A stretch of DNA of 63,039 bases from Nostoc flagelliforme FACHB-838. GTDB lineage: Bacteria; Cyanobacteriota; Cyanobacteriia; Cyanobacteriales; Nostocaceae. Location of the stretch: assembly GCF_014698065.1 (NCBI RefSeq), contig NZ_JACJSI010000039.1, forward strand, positions 1-63,039, written 5' to 3'. A model generated the notes under the pieces. It worked only from the letters and a program-made list of their open reading frames with translations. It was not told the origin of the DNA and made no database searches. The first letter of the stretch is position 1, and every line of letters begins with the position of its first letter. This document shows positions 44,285 through 53,026 of the stretch, one piece after another. The translations under genes were made by a program, and so were the position numbers.

Positions 44285-46915
44285 ATGATTAACAACTTTG
44301 ATAATGAAATTGAATTGGAAAATGATTTTTTTGCAGAAGAGGAAGACGAAGAAACTGAAGGTGATTTGGTTTCAGATACATTGTATATTCAACCAGGCGC
44401 AATCAAACCAATTGCAAAATATCCTCTAGCTTTCACAGTACCAGATAAACTGCCTCCAATTATAGTAGAGGGTTATACTCTAACTTGGACAAAAGCAGGT
44501 TTGCAATGTTTTGACGAGATTCAAAAAGGAGCTAATGTCAAAAATCTTCCTTATGGCTCATTGCGAAATTTTCTACAAGTAGTATTAAAAGATGCAGCAC
44601 GAATTGAACCAGAGGTAGGTCTTAGCAAATACGCCTTAAATTGTACTAAAGGCGATAAGTTACCAGAACCTTTTGCTTACCTTACTAGTGGCGATGAAGA
44701 AGAAATAAATAAAATACTTCGCCCAATTATTAACGATTGGTTTATAAATTATCTCAGCCCTTTTGCTAAAGAAGAAGATATATCAACAGAGATTATCGAC
44801 CGTTTGGAAGATTTGCAAGATACGGGAGAGTTAATAAAAATTTCTCCATTCAAATCTCAAGTGTTACCTTGGGCTTGGAATAAAGAGACAGATACAACTC
44901 AACCTAAAGATAAATATGCCTATCGAATGCTTGCAGATTATGTGGCTTGTCAAATTGCTGGACAAGTTATTTTTCCAGAGTTAGGACCGATGAAACGTGT
45001 TATTTTCAGCAATGGTACATTTACCTCTGGCATTGCAGAACTGATTACAGATCCGATCGCCTTAAAGAACAAAAAGGGTAAATTCAGTTTTGTAGTGAGA
45101 TTGGAAGTCATTACTTATCCATCTTTACATCAACCTTTATTACAAGTTGAGGTTTCTAAACGTCGCTGGTTCACTCAGTTAAAATCTCCTGAGTATGATC
45201 GTAAGAATATTAGCGGTTTGATATTTTCTCAAGACTATCCCGATCGCGCTTTTAACTATCAAGTCAAAGCTGAAGCAGATAAAAACAGCAAAAAGGGAAA
45301 AAATAAAAAGCAAGAACAGATAAAATGGAATTGGAAAACAGATAAACATTTTGAAATATTGCGGAGAAAATTGAATCTGGGGTCATCTTGTAATGGTCAA
45401 GAAATCGCTTTAGGTTTAGCCTCTACTGATAGCTGTGAGGTACTTCTAACTTACCGTAACGGACTTCAAGATAATTCAGAAGAAGACGAAGAAACTTCAG
45501 AAAGATACGGTATTGAAACAGGTGTACCAGAGATTGATAAATTAGATGCGTTTGAGGCGATCACGAAAATTCTTAAACCATTAGGAATCAAAATATTCGA
45601 TGGTTACACAGAAGTACCATCTAAGCATAAACTAGATGATACAGCATCGCGCATGATTAATCTTCCTACACTGCTTGGTGGTGTTTTGGAAGTTCTTGAA
45701 ACAAATACCAACTTTGAATTTACTCCGAAATATCTTGATCAACTCAACAATAAACAAATTGATGATTTGCTAAGTAAATATTTTGACATTCGTTTAGAAG
45801 GTATTCATTGGGGAAGAAAAGCTCTTCAATTCAGCCAACGCACAAGGAATCAGACTGATGAACTTCAAGCCATCATTCAGGCAAACCAAGCAGCAATGGA
45901 GCGATTATATCCCAATGAGCAACCTTTATTATTTATCTTTTATGAAGCTCATTTACAAACAGAAGCGAAACTATTGCAGAAGGTTACTCAACTTTTGTGG
46001 GGAGACACACTTGAAATAGAAATTAATCGCTTGCCAGAAGATACCCACGGGCCACGAGAAGGTTTACCTGAGAAAGATGAGAAAGCTGAAAAGCGATCGC
46101 AGAAGCGAATTGAAGCATGGGAATCTACTGCAAAACAGATTGCAAAGCTGAATCAGCCAACTTTCTGCTTAATAATGGCAAGAGAATTTTACCCAGATCC
46201 TACTGGTCAAAAAAGTGTTAAGCATGATGATAAAGTAAATAAACCATCAACTCGCAAAGCATTAGCAATGGCTGGTGCTGGTGTGCAGTTTTTATTACCC
46301 ATCGAAAAAACCCGAAAAGCAAACTGTCTTAAACTCGCAGATTTTTTCCATCGGATGCAATCAGCATTAAAAGATTTAATCTTTGCTCATTCTGGTCGAA
46401 TTGATGATATCAAAGAAAAAGCTGATAAGTATCTGCAAAATATTCCACCAGAAGCTAGACCAAAAGAAATTATTGCAATTACAATTGAGCGTAAACAACA
46501 GGGTCGCGCTCGTGGAAACATTGGAAAGACATTTTTACCAATAGCAATCCGCATCAATGTAGATACAGGAAAGTGTGAGTTTTCCTGTGCTTATGATAGA
46601 GGAAATTTAGTCATCAGTTCGTGGGCTAGTTTTTCTGATGCACGAGCTTTTATTGCCCAGCTTACTCCTATAAAACTTGCTGATAAAGAAGAGGTACGCA
46701 AGACCCGATTTATGGACTTTGTAAAACAGATTATTTCTGATTCTGTGGAAGAAGGTAAGCAACCATTAGTTATAATTGATTCTTCCAACTGCGTTAAACT
46801 TTGCAATTGGCTAGCTGATATCAGAATTAATACTAATCAAATTAACCTTGGTCAGCAGTCTGAGAATATGCAAGATGATTGGCAAGGCGCGCGTATAATT
46901 CGTATTCGTCAATAA
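44285..46915 (+). CDS. pPIWI-RE protein, truncated by an in-frame TAA
   Basis: 876 residues up to TAA 46913-46915. The N-terminal two-thirds is the X region (long, mixed, no catalytic motif). From about residue 550 there is an RNase H/PIWI-like segment: LLFIFYEAHLQTEAKLL, PTFCLIMAREFYPDP (about 630), then EIIAITIERKQQGRARGNIGKTFLPIAIRI and PLVIIDSSNCVKLCNWL. After the stop the same frame stays open for 186 more codons with fitting sequence, so the natural protein is about 1,060 residues and this one lacks its conserved C-terminus. pPIWI-RE proteins are predicted guide-dependent nucleic acid binders in defence. Confidence 0.75.
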   Translation: MINNFDNEIELENDFFAEEEDEETEGDLVSDTLYIQPGAIKPIAKYPLAFTVPDKLPPIIVEGYTLTWTKAGLQCFDEIQKGANVKNLPYGSLRNFLQVVLKDAARIEPEVGLSKYALNCTKGDKLPEPFAYLTSGDEEEINKILRPIINDWFINYLSPFAKEEDISTEIIDRLEDLQDTGELIKISPFKSQVLPWAWNKETDTTQPKDKYAYRMLADYVACQIAGQVIFPELGPMKRVIFSNGTFTSGIAELITDPIALKNKKGKFSFVVRLEVITYPSLHQPLLQVEVSKRRWFTQLKSPEYDRKNISGLIFSQDYPDRAFNYQVKAEADKNSKKGKNKKQEQIKWNWKTDKHFEILRRKLNLGSSCNGQEIALGLASTDSCEVLLTYRNGLQDNSEEDEETSERYGIETGVPEIDKLDAFEAITKILKPLGIKIFDGYTEVPSKHKLDDTASRMINLPTLLGGVLEVLETNTNFEFTPKYLDQLNNKQIDDLLSKYFDIRLEGIHWGRKALQFSQRTRNQTDELQAIIQANQAAMERLYPNEQPLLFIFYEAHLQTEAKLLQKVTQLLWGDTLEIEINRLPEDTHGPREGLPEKDEKAEKRSQKRIEAWESTAKQIAKLNQPTFCLIMAREFYPDPTGQKSVKHDDKVNKPSTRKALAMAGAGVQFLLPIEKTRKANCLKLADFFHRMQSALKDLIFAHSGRIDDIKEKADKYLQNIPPEARPKEIIAITIERKQQGRARGNIGKTFLPIAIRINVDTGKCEFSCAYDRGNLVISSWASFSDARAFIAQLTPIKLADKEEVRKTRFMDFVKQIISDSVEEGKQPLVIIDSSNCVKLCNWLADIRINTNQINLGQQSENMQDDWQGARIIRIRQ

Positions 46916-47476
46916 CTTGCTCCTGGCATTATTGAGAAAAAAGCCAGACATATAATAGAAACTTTTGTAGAAGATAGCAGGACTAAAGAAGAACTAAAGA
47001 AACTACCACCTGCGCTAGAAATTCCTTCAGCATCTAGCGCGACCGGCTTATTTCGACTTAGTGCGACTAACAAAACTGGATGCGTAGCTTATCTATCTGT
47101 GGCGCGTGAATTACCACAAAGAAAAGCTCGTGGACAAAGTTGCTATCGTTCAACTTACACTCTAGTCAAAAAAACTGATGATTCTAAAGAGCCAATTTGT
47201 AACAAAGCCGGGTTAAAAGTGTATCATCTTACTAAACAAGCTCCATTTGCGGGTCGCTGGCCTACTCCCAACCCCCTTGAGATTGTTGTTACCTTGCGCC
47301 AACCAGAAGATAATCCTGATGACCTAGCTGCTCTTGTTGAGTCCCTACGCTATGGCTTTGGTCACTACAGCGATTGGACAGCCTTACCTGCTCCCTTATT
47401 TTTTGAGCGCGTTGTGCGGGACTATATCAGTGATTTTGCGATCGCAGACGAAGATATTGAATCAGAGCAAGATTAA
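46916..47476 (+). pseudogene. C-terminal remainder of the pPIWI-RE gene, after the stop
   Basis: Same frame as the upstream gene. It begins LAPGIIEKKARHIIETF directly after TAA, continues through GCVAYLSVARELPQRKARGQSCYRSTYTLVKK and ends with PNPLEIVVTL ... HYSDWTALPAPLFFERVVRDYISDF, which looks like the last strand and helix of a PIWI/RNase H domain. CAA to TAA in RIRQ-Q-LAPG would explain the stop. The only internal start is a GTG at 47099, giving 125 residues that could not fold as a whole domain. Confidence 0.7.
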
Positions 47477-47981
47477 ATATCCTGCCAGTGTAGAAAGAGG
47501 CTACTAATAAATTTACAACTTGAAGCGGGTACTATTTACAATCAAACTTGCAGAAAGATGACTGTTAGAAGGCATCCCGACGCATTCACATTGCAAAGGA
47601 ACGCATTAACAAGGCATCCCGATGCATTGGCATTGTAAGCGGACGCAATGTTAATGCATCCCGATGCATTAACATTGCAAAAGGATGCATTGGCATTACA
47701 AGGGATTGCCAAATTTAATTCGCTACAAATTAATGAAATGCTGTACTTAACAAGCCAAAGTTAAGACTGCAACCTAAAACTTGAGTTTATTGAGCTTAGT
47801 AAAACCCCAGAGCAAGCCCGAAAGCTGGTAAAGATAGTGTGATTGACATAGAAATATCAAGCAGCTATTAGGAAAGGAAACTACTACTTTGAATTGGGTA
47901 TAACCCGTATGCTCTATGGCTTCAAGTCACTTTTCTAGATTTTACAATATAAGTAAGACATAAAAATAACGCTTCAATTGT
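47477..47981 (+). other. Spacer after the pPIWI-RE island
   Basis: About 505 bp with no supported gene. It contains a 42-bp tandem repeat (47571-47701) and AT-rich sequence with the promoter of the DUF370-like gene. It marks the right edge of the island. Confidence 0.55.
47571..47701 (+). repeat. 42-bp tandem repeat, about three units
   Basis: ggcatcccga(t/c)gcatt blocks recur at 42-bp spacing (47573, 47615, 47657), the last one partial. Within them an 18-bp core gatgcattggcattacaa repeats. Because 42 is a multiple of three, one frame reads HPDALAL-type peptides, starting at ATG 47560, but it is closed by TAA at 47636. Confidence 0.75.
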
Positions 47982-48338
47982 ATGAAAATACTCTCATCAG
48001 AACTAGTCCATTTGGGATTTGGCAAATATGTGCGTTCTGACCAAGTAACAGCAGTTATACCAATAGAAGAAGAGCGAGGCCCAGGGCGACGAACCTTTGT
48101 TCACGTTCAAGGGCAAAACGATCCAATTATCGCCTCTCGCGCTGAAGATACCATTGTGCGTGATTTAGTACAGGAACCACAAGAAGTTACTCAAGCCCGT
48201 CAGCAGCAGGAAATTCTTCAAGATTTATTGGTTAATTTAGCTAATGTTAATTCAACTGTGCGTCGAATTAACCGTGATGAAGGCAGTTTGGATCTTGATT
48301 TGTTAGAACGACGAATTAAGCAAGTCCTAGAAAATTAA
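47982..48338 (+). CDS. DUF370/RemA-like small protein
   Basis: 118 residues. The first 65 resemble the DUF370/RemA fold (LVHLGFGKYVRSDQVTAVIPI, then RRTFVHVQGQNDPIIASRAEDTIVRDL, compared with NIGFGN and RTRAVIITDSGHVILSS of RemA). RemA is a DNA-binding regulator of biofilm genes in Bacillus. The C-terminal 50 residues are a charged coiled coil (QEILQDLLVNLANVNSTVRRINRDEG). It is followed after 37 bp by the SPL-like gene, probably one operon. The match is moderate. Confidence 0.6.
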   Translation: MKILSSELVHLGFGKYVRSDQVTAVIPIEEERGPGRRTFVHVQGQNDPIIASRAEDTIVRDLVQEPQEVTQARQQQEILQDLLVNLANVNSTVRRINRDEGSLDLDLLERRIKQVLEN

Positions 48339-48375
48339 TTGCAGAAGTCAGCAAACTAAATAACGGAGAAAGATA

Positions 48376-49464
48376 TTGCTGAATACCATTACAGACCAAG
48401 TTTCAGTATCAGATACACAAACAAAATCGCCAAGGTTGTGGATACCTGAACGGGTACTGTTTACACCTGCTGCCCTAGATGAAGATTGGGGGCAGCAGAT
48501 TCTTACACGTGTGCAGTCACTCAACTTACCAATAGAAGAATTATCACAGAACCGCTTGAAGGGACTGCGTGGTGAGTCTGAGCGGGATACTTACAACATC
48601 GCCAAGCGTACCTTAGCGGTGGTTACTGCACCACCCAGTTCTTTGAAACTGAGTCCTATTCCACCTTCTGCGGATTGGCAGTTTCACCTTGCCGAAGGTT
48701 GTCCGGCTCACTGTCAATACTGCTACCTAGCAGGTAGCTTGTCGGGGCCACCTGTCATCCGCGCTTTTGCCAACTTACCGCAGATATTAGAGAACTTAGC
48801 TAACTACGAGCAACACGGGAAAACCACAAGTTTTGAAGTTAGCTGTTACACAGACCCATTAGGTATAGAACATTTAACTGGAAGTCTTGCTGAATGTATC
48901 CGTTACTTCGGCACTCGTCCCAATGCACATCTACGTTGGGTATCGAAGTTTGATGCTGTGGATGGATTACTCGACTTACCACATAATGGGCATACTCGCT
49001 GTCGGATGAGTGTTAATGCCGCACCGATTTCTGGCAAATTTGAAGGTGGCACAGCATCCGTAGCATCCAGACTGAATGCATTGCGACGGTTGGCGCTACC
49101 ACAAGAGCGTGGCGGTGGCGGTTATCCAGTAGGCTTGGTTATCGCGCCAATTATGCCGATAGACGATTGGCAGATGCACTATATTTCTTTGTTTGACCAG
49201 ATAAACGAGGCGCTAGATTTTGACTGTAACCTTACCTTTGAGTTAATCTCACACCGGTTTACACCTGGGTCAAAAGAAGTGTTACAAACTTGGTATCCGC
49301 AATCAAAATTAGAGATGGATGAGGCAAAACGCAGCGTCAAACGTAATAAGTTTGGCGGGACGAAGTACGTTTACGAGAAGGATACAATGAAGGCGTTGCG
49401 TAGCTTTTTTGAGAGTGAGATTAGTAGGCGCTTTCCAAATGCTGAAGTTCTTTATTGGACTTAG
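48376..49464 (+). CDS. Spore photoproduct lyase-like radical SAM protein
   Basis: 362 residues from a TTG start. The radical SAM cluster motif CPAHCQYCYLAG (CxxxCxxC) is at about residue 111, with the SPL-type EVSCYTDPLG and LRWVSKFDAVDGLLDLPHNGHTRCRMSVNA. The family repairs spore photoproduct in Firmicutes, but cyanobacteria do not form spores and the substrate of this branch is unknown; a UV-damage role is inferred. It is in an operon with the DUF370-like gene. Confidence 0.85.
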   Translation: MLNTITDQVSVSDTQTKSPRLWIPERVLFTPAALDEDWGQQILTRVQSLNLPIEELSQNRLKGLRGESERDTYNIAKRTLAVVTAPPSSLKLSPIPPSADWQFHLAEGCPAHCQYCYLAGSLSGPPVIRAFANLPQILENLANYEQHGKTTSFEVSCYTDPLGIEHLTGSLAECIRYFGTRPNAHLRWVSKFDAVDGLLDLPHNGHTRCRMSVNAAPISGKFEGGTASVASRLNALRRLALPQERGGGGYPVGLVIAPIMPIDDWQMHYISLFDQINEALDFDCNLTFELISHRFTPGSKEVLQTWYPQSKLEMDEAKRSVKRNKFGGTKYVYEKDTMKALRSFFESEISRRFPNAEVLYWT

Positions 49465-49827
49465 GGGACTACTTCGCTCAAATACAGTTTGAACAAATTA
49501 ATTATTGGGCAAGAGAGCGATTGATATATTATGCGATCGCTCTTATTTCCACTTGCTCAAAAGCTGGTACGTTAGGAAAGCCATAATACACCTAACTTTT
49601 GATTTACTTTATAAATGCTCTCTTACCTTTGAAACCTATTAATGCATCCATCAAGCCAAAATCTACTGTAAGAGCTATTGCAAGTTCGACTTCCCCAATG
49701 TCTGGGTTGGGCTACGTCCACTCAAAGGGGGATAATTTGGGCAGACTACAGGCGGCGTTATACATTAATAAGTGTATCTGCAATACCGGACTTGTTCTGG
49801 CTTAGTCTCAATAGCAAAGGTTTGGAG
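49465..49827 (+). other. Spacer with terminator, upstream of the site-2 protease
   Basis: About 360 bp. A hairpin (49514-49543) closes the SPL-like gene. The rest is open in one frame from TTG 49678 into the protease, but the extra 50 residues look non-coding. No other gene seen. Confidence 0.45.
49514..49543 (+). terminator. Hairpin after the SPL-like gene
   Basis: agagcgat / atcgctct stem across a HIP1 octamer, followed by T-rich sequence. Confidence 0.5.
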
Positions 49828-51309
49828 ATGTTTACTTTATCAGAAACTTCTATCCTGGCGGCAATCCTACTGTTAGCTTTAGGCATTTTGGGCTGGGGCT
49901 TTTATCGCGCCAGACCTTTTGGTAAACTGGGAATCTTAGCCTGGTTACAGTCGGTGGTGTTGATGACTCCCTGGCTCCTGTTTTTTGGATTGTTTGCCGC
50001 AGGGATTTACATCAATATAGCGGGTATATTGTTCTTAGTAGTAACTTCCGCAGGATTGTACATCTACTTAGGCAGCCAGTTACGCGCAGCTGGGCAAGAT
50101 GCCATCCTTAAGCAACGCGCGACAGAAAGAATCGCCGCTGATTCTTTACTTGAAGCAAAATCCTCACAACCAACAGCAGCAGAACTGAAACCAGAGATCA
50201 CACCGATACCAGAAGAAGACTTAAATGTAGTTAAAGGTATTTTCGGTATCGATACGTTTTTTGCTACAGAAACCATCGCTTACCAAGATGGAGCCATTTT
50301 TAAAGGCAATTTGCGGGGAGAACCAGAAGAGACTCACAACCGTCTAACTGCAAACTTGCAGCAACGCCTTGGTGAGCAATATCGCCTGTTTTTAGTGGAA
50401 AATACAGACGGCAAACCAGTGGTAATCGTCCTACCGAGTCGCAATGATCCCCGGCCGATGTTGTTATCGCAAAAAGCTTTTGCAGGTATTCTGTTGGTAG
50501 CGACCATTGCCACAAGTTTAGAAGCTGCGGGATTACTGCTGAATTTTGATTTCTTTGCCAATCCAGGGCGGTTTCAAGAAGCTTTGCCCATAGGCGCTGG
50601 GATATTTGCGATTTTAGGAGTTCACGAAATCGGTCATTGGTTACTTGCCCAGCGTCACAAAATCCGCCTTAGCTGGCCCTTCTTTTTACCAGCTGTGCAA
50701 ATTGGTTCCTTTGGTGCAATTACCCGCTTTGAATCTTTGTTACCCAACCGTAAGGTATTATTTGATATCGCTTTGGCAGGGCCAGCCGCAGGTGGTATTG
50801 TCTCTTTGTTAATGCTGGTGACAGGCTTGCTGCTTTCTCACCCAGGTAGTTTATTTCAATTGCCCAATCAGTTTTTCCAAGGGTCGATTTTGGTGGGAAG
50901 TTTGGCGCGAGTTGTCCTTGGTTCGGCGTTGCAGTCATCCCTGGTAAGTGTTCATCCTTTAGTGGTGATTGGTTGGTTGGGGTTAGTAATTAACGCTTTG
51001 AACTTAATGCCAGCCGGACAACTCGATGGTGGGCGCATTGTTCAAGCGATTTATGGACGCAAAACCGCAGGACGAGCAACGGTAGCAACTTTAATTTTAC
51101 TGGCGTTAGTGTCTCTCGGTAATACTCTGGCCATGTACTGGGCGATCGTGATTTTCTTTTTGCAACGGGATCAAGAACGCCCCAGCTTGAATGAAGTTAC
51201 TGAACCTGATGATGCTAGAGCCGCTTTGGGGCTTTTGGCTCTATTCTTGATGATTACCACGCTTCTACCCCTAACTCCTGGCTTGGCTGGGCGTTTGGGA
51301 ATAGGATAG
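49828..51309 (+). CDS. EGY-like site-2 protease
   Basis: 493 residues from the ATG at 49828; the open frame extends 50 codons upstream but that part has no family features. An S2P membrane metalloprotease of the plant EGY1/EGY2 type: several membrane helices, GVHEIGHWLLAQRHKI with the HExxH zinc motif (about 267) and MPAGQLDGGRIVQA with the second metal ligand. The N-terminal region has the long cyanobacterial extension (GIFGIDTFFATETIAYQDGAIFKG). S2P enzymes cut anti-sigma factors or other membrane proteins; the substrate here is unknown. It lies 5 bp before the DUF6888 gene. Confidence 0.85.
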   Translation: MFTLSETSILAAILLLALGILGWGFYRARPFGKLGILAWLQSVVLMTPWLLFFGLFAAGIYINIAGILFLVVTSAGLYIYLGSQLRAAGQDAILKQRATERIAADSLLEAKSSQPTAAELKPEITPIPEEDLNVVKGIFGIDTFFATETIAYQDGAIFKGNLRGEPEETHNRLTANLQQRLGEQYRLFLVENTDGKPVVIVLPSRNDPRPMLLSQKAFAGILLVATIATSLEAAGLLLNFDFFANPGRFQEALPIGAGIFAILGVHEIGHWLLAQRHKIRLSWPFFLPAVQIGSFGAITRFESLLPNRKVLFDIALAGPAAGGIVSLLMLVTGLLLSHPGSLFQLPNQFFQGSILVGSLARVVLGSALQSSLVSVHPLVVIGWLGLVINALNLMPAGQLDGGRIVQAIYGRKTAGRATVATLILLALVSLGNTLAMYWAIVIFFLQRDQERPSLNEVTEPDDARAALGLLALFLMITTLLPLTPGLAGRLGIG

Positions 51310-51314
51310 TGCTT

Positions 51315-51491
51315 ATGGAGCCTACACCCAAACAAGCAATATCCGCAATTCGGGTGTGCGCCCAACTTACCAGAGTTTATAAAAGAATAGACCTTGTAAG
51401 ATTAGACGAGCGCACCAGAAATGTTTATATCTTGGCCAATAATTCAATTGAAGCTGAGGTAACACCAACTGGAGAAATTCTTTGGTTATGA
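51315..51491 (+). CDS. DUF6888 family protein
   Basis: 58 residues. Pattern PTPKQAISAIRVCAQLTRVYKRIDLVRLDERTRNVYILANNSIEAEVTPTGE matches the cyanobacterial DUF6888 family. Its stop overlaps the ATG of the DUF6887 gene (ATGA), so the two are translated together. Function unknown; their size and coupling resemble toxin-antitoxin pairs, which is speculative. Confidence 0.8.
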   Translation: MEPTPKQAISAIRVCAQLTRVYKRIDLVRLDERTRNVYILANNSIEAEVTPTGEILWL

Positions 51492-51679
51492 CAAAACCTA
51501 ACTTTCAACAAATGCCTTTAGAGCAGCTAAGAACTTATATTTTGGAGCATCGCAACGACGATGAAGCATTCCATATCTACATCGACAGGAGACGTGCCCA
51601 ATCTCCAAAACAGATGCCGATGACAATTGAGGAAGCGGAGGCTGATTTACAGAGACGGTTTGGACAGCAAGCTAGTTAA
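51488..51679 (+). CDS. DUF6887 family protein
   Basis: 63 residues from the ATG at 51488. KPNFQQMPLEQLRTYILEHRNDDEAFHIYIDRR is the DUF6887 core. It always pairs with DUF6888-type genes in my recollection and is coupled to that gene here. Function unknown. Confidence 0.8.
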   Translation: MTKPNFQQMPLEQLRTYILEHRNDDEAFHIYIDRRRAQSPKQMPMTIEEAEADLQRRFGQQAS

Positions 51680-51706
51680 ATTACCATGAAAGATTTTTAA
51701 GTATTT

Positions 51707-51748
51707 GTCTGTGAACCATCGCTTAAATTAAGCGATGTGTTCACAGAC
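51707..51748. terminator. Long bidirectional terminator hairpin
   Basis: gtctgtgaaccatcgctta / taagcgatgtgttcacagac, about 19 bp with a 3-base loop and one bulge, between the convergent DUF6887 and GHL10 genes. Confidence 0.75.
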
Positions 51749-51763
51749 AGCTTGTGAGGAAAA

Positions 51764-53026
51764 TTAACTGAAAGGTTTCCAACCTGCAAGCAAATTGGGG
51801 TAAGCCGTTGGTGTGGGGAAAATCTTCTGAAAGGCAGCTTGACGCTCTTGTGGTTTTTCTTTGCTCATGTTCCAGAGGGTTTCATAGAAAAAGAAAGAGA
51901 CTCCGGCAAAATTGCGATCGCGTACTTTTTGCACTTGTGTTTGAATCTGCTGCATTGGTACAGATCGATTTTTCAACCCAGCCAGAATACCCACACTCAC
52001 TGGAATATGGCTCTTTGCCGCTTTCACTTCTGGATATTCTAATTCGCTAACAAAAACATTCAAATCATCCCGATATATCTGCAAAACTAAGTCTTCAATG
52101 ATTCCCATCCTTTCCCATTTCTGCCAGTCTGCTAAAAAGTACTCATAGGAAAAACGTTGAGGATTAGGAGCAACGGAAACGATGCAATTTTTTTTAGTAG
52201 CTTTGATGGCTGTGAATACCCGCTTCATAAACTCGGTAATTTTATTAGCTCTCCAGCGCACCCATTCTGGATCTTTAGAGTTTTTGGAGGGAGCTTTACC
52301 ACGGTGTTCTTTTTTGTAAAGTGCCACTGTATAGGCATCGTACCCTAATTCTGATGGTAAGCCAAAATGGTCATCAAATTGAATACCATCAATATTGTAG
52401 TTTCTGACAATTTCAACGATTAAATCTTGAATAAATTGTTGTACTTCTGGGCGAAAGGGATTTAGCCAAACGCGATTATGTGTGCCTTCTTTAACAATCC
52501 GAGTCCCGTCGCTGCGACTGGTGAGCCATTGGGGGCGATTTTTAGCTAATAGAGAATCTGCTGGTGCCATGAAGCCAAATTCAAACCAGGGAATCACTGT
52601 TAACCCTTTTTGATGTCCCACATCGACAATTTCTTTAATGATATCTCGTCCTTTTAAACCCGGTGTAGGATCGAGCGATCGCCCAATAACTTTTTGTGCA
52701 ACCTTGCTGGGATACAATGTATATCCCCAATTCCAAACCGCCGGATATATGGTGTTAAAATTAAGTTCATCAAGGCGTTGCAAAGATCCCTTAAGGCGAT
52801 CGCGCTCAAATAACACATCACTATCAATATTTGTTAACCACACCCCTCTTAACTCAGATGCGGGCGTTTGCGGTAAATTTGTTTGAGCGTTCAAGGGAAA
52901 CGACAGCATCACCGTACTTACCACACTCAAGATAAGCGTAACGCCAAACAAAAGAGACTTTTTGCTTTGGCGAATATTCCACCAAGAAACAAACCCAACA
53001 CACCATCTTACAAAAATTTTCATCAT
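51764..53026 (-). CDS. GHL10/DUF187-type glycoside hydrolase-like protein
   Basis: 420 residues. An N-terminal signal or anchor (KKSLLFGVTLILSVVSTVML), then a TIM barrel of the YngK/GHL10 family: ELRGVWLTNIDSDVLFERDRLKGSLQRLDELNFNTIYPAVWN, VIPWFEFGFM, HNRVWLNPFRPEVQQFIQDLIVEIVRNYNIDGIQFDDHFGLP with catalytic-type acidic residues. Probably exported, acting on cell-wall or extracellular polysaccharide. The start is ATG-ATG at 53026. Confidence 0.88.
   Translation of the reverse strand: MMKIFVRWCVGFVSWWNIRQSKKSLLFGVTLILSVVSTVMLSFPLNAQTNLPQTPASELRGVWLTNIDSDVLFERDRLKGSLQRLDELNFNTIYPAVWNWGYTLYPSKVAQKVIGRSLDPTPGLKGRDIIKEIVDVGHQKGLTVIPWFEFGFMAPADSLLAKNRPQWLTSRSDGTRIVKEGTHNRVWLNPFRPEVQQFIQDLIVEIVRNYNIDGIQFDDHFGLPSELGYDAYTVALYKKEHRGKAPSKNSKDPEWVRWRANKITEFMKRVFTAIKATKKNCIVSVAPNPQRFSYEYFLADWQKWERMGIIEDLVLQIYRDDLNVFVSELEYPEVKAAKSHIPVSVGILAGLKNRSVPMQQIQTQVQKVRDRNFAGVSFFFYETLWNMSKEKPQERQAAFQKIFPTPTAYPNLLAGWKPFS

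Noticed and set aside
47560..47638. 26-residue frame reading HPDA repeats
   Set aside because: It arises from the 42-bp DNA repeat; it stops early and has no clear Shine-Dalgarno.
49678..49827. 50-residue N-terminal extension of the site-2 protease
   Set aside because: The extra residues (MQVRLPQCLGWATS...) have no hydrophobic or family pattern, and the ATG at 49828 begins the known N-terminal helix.
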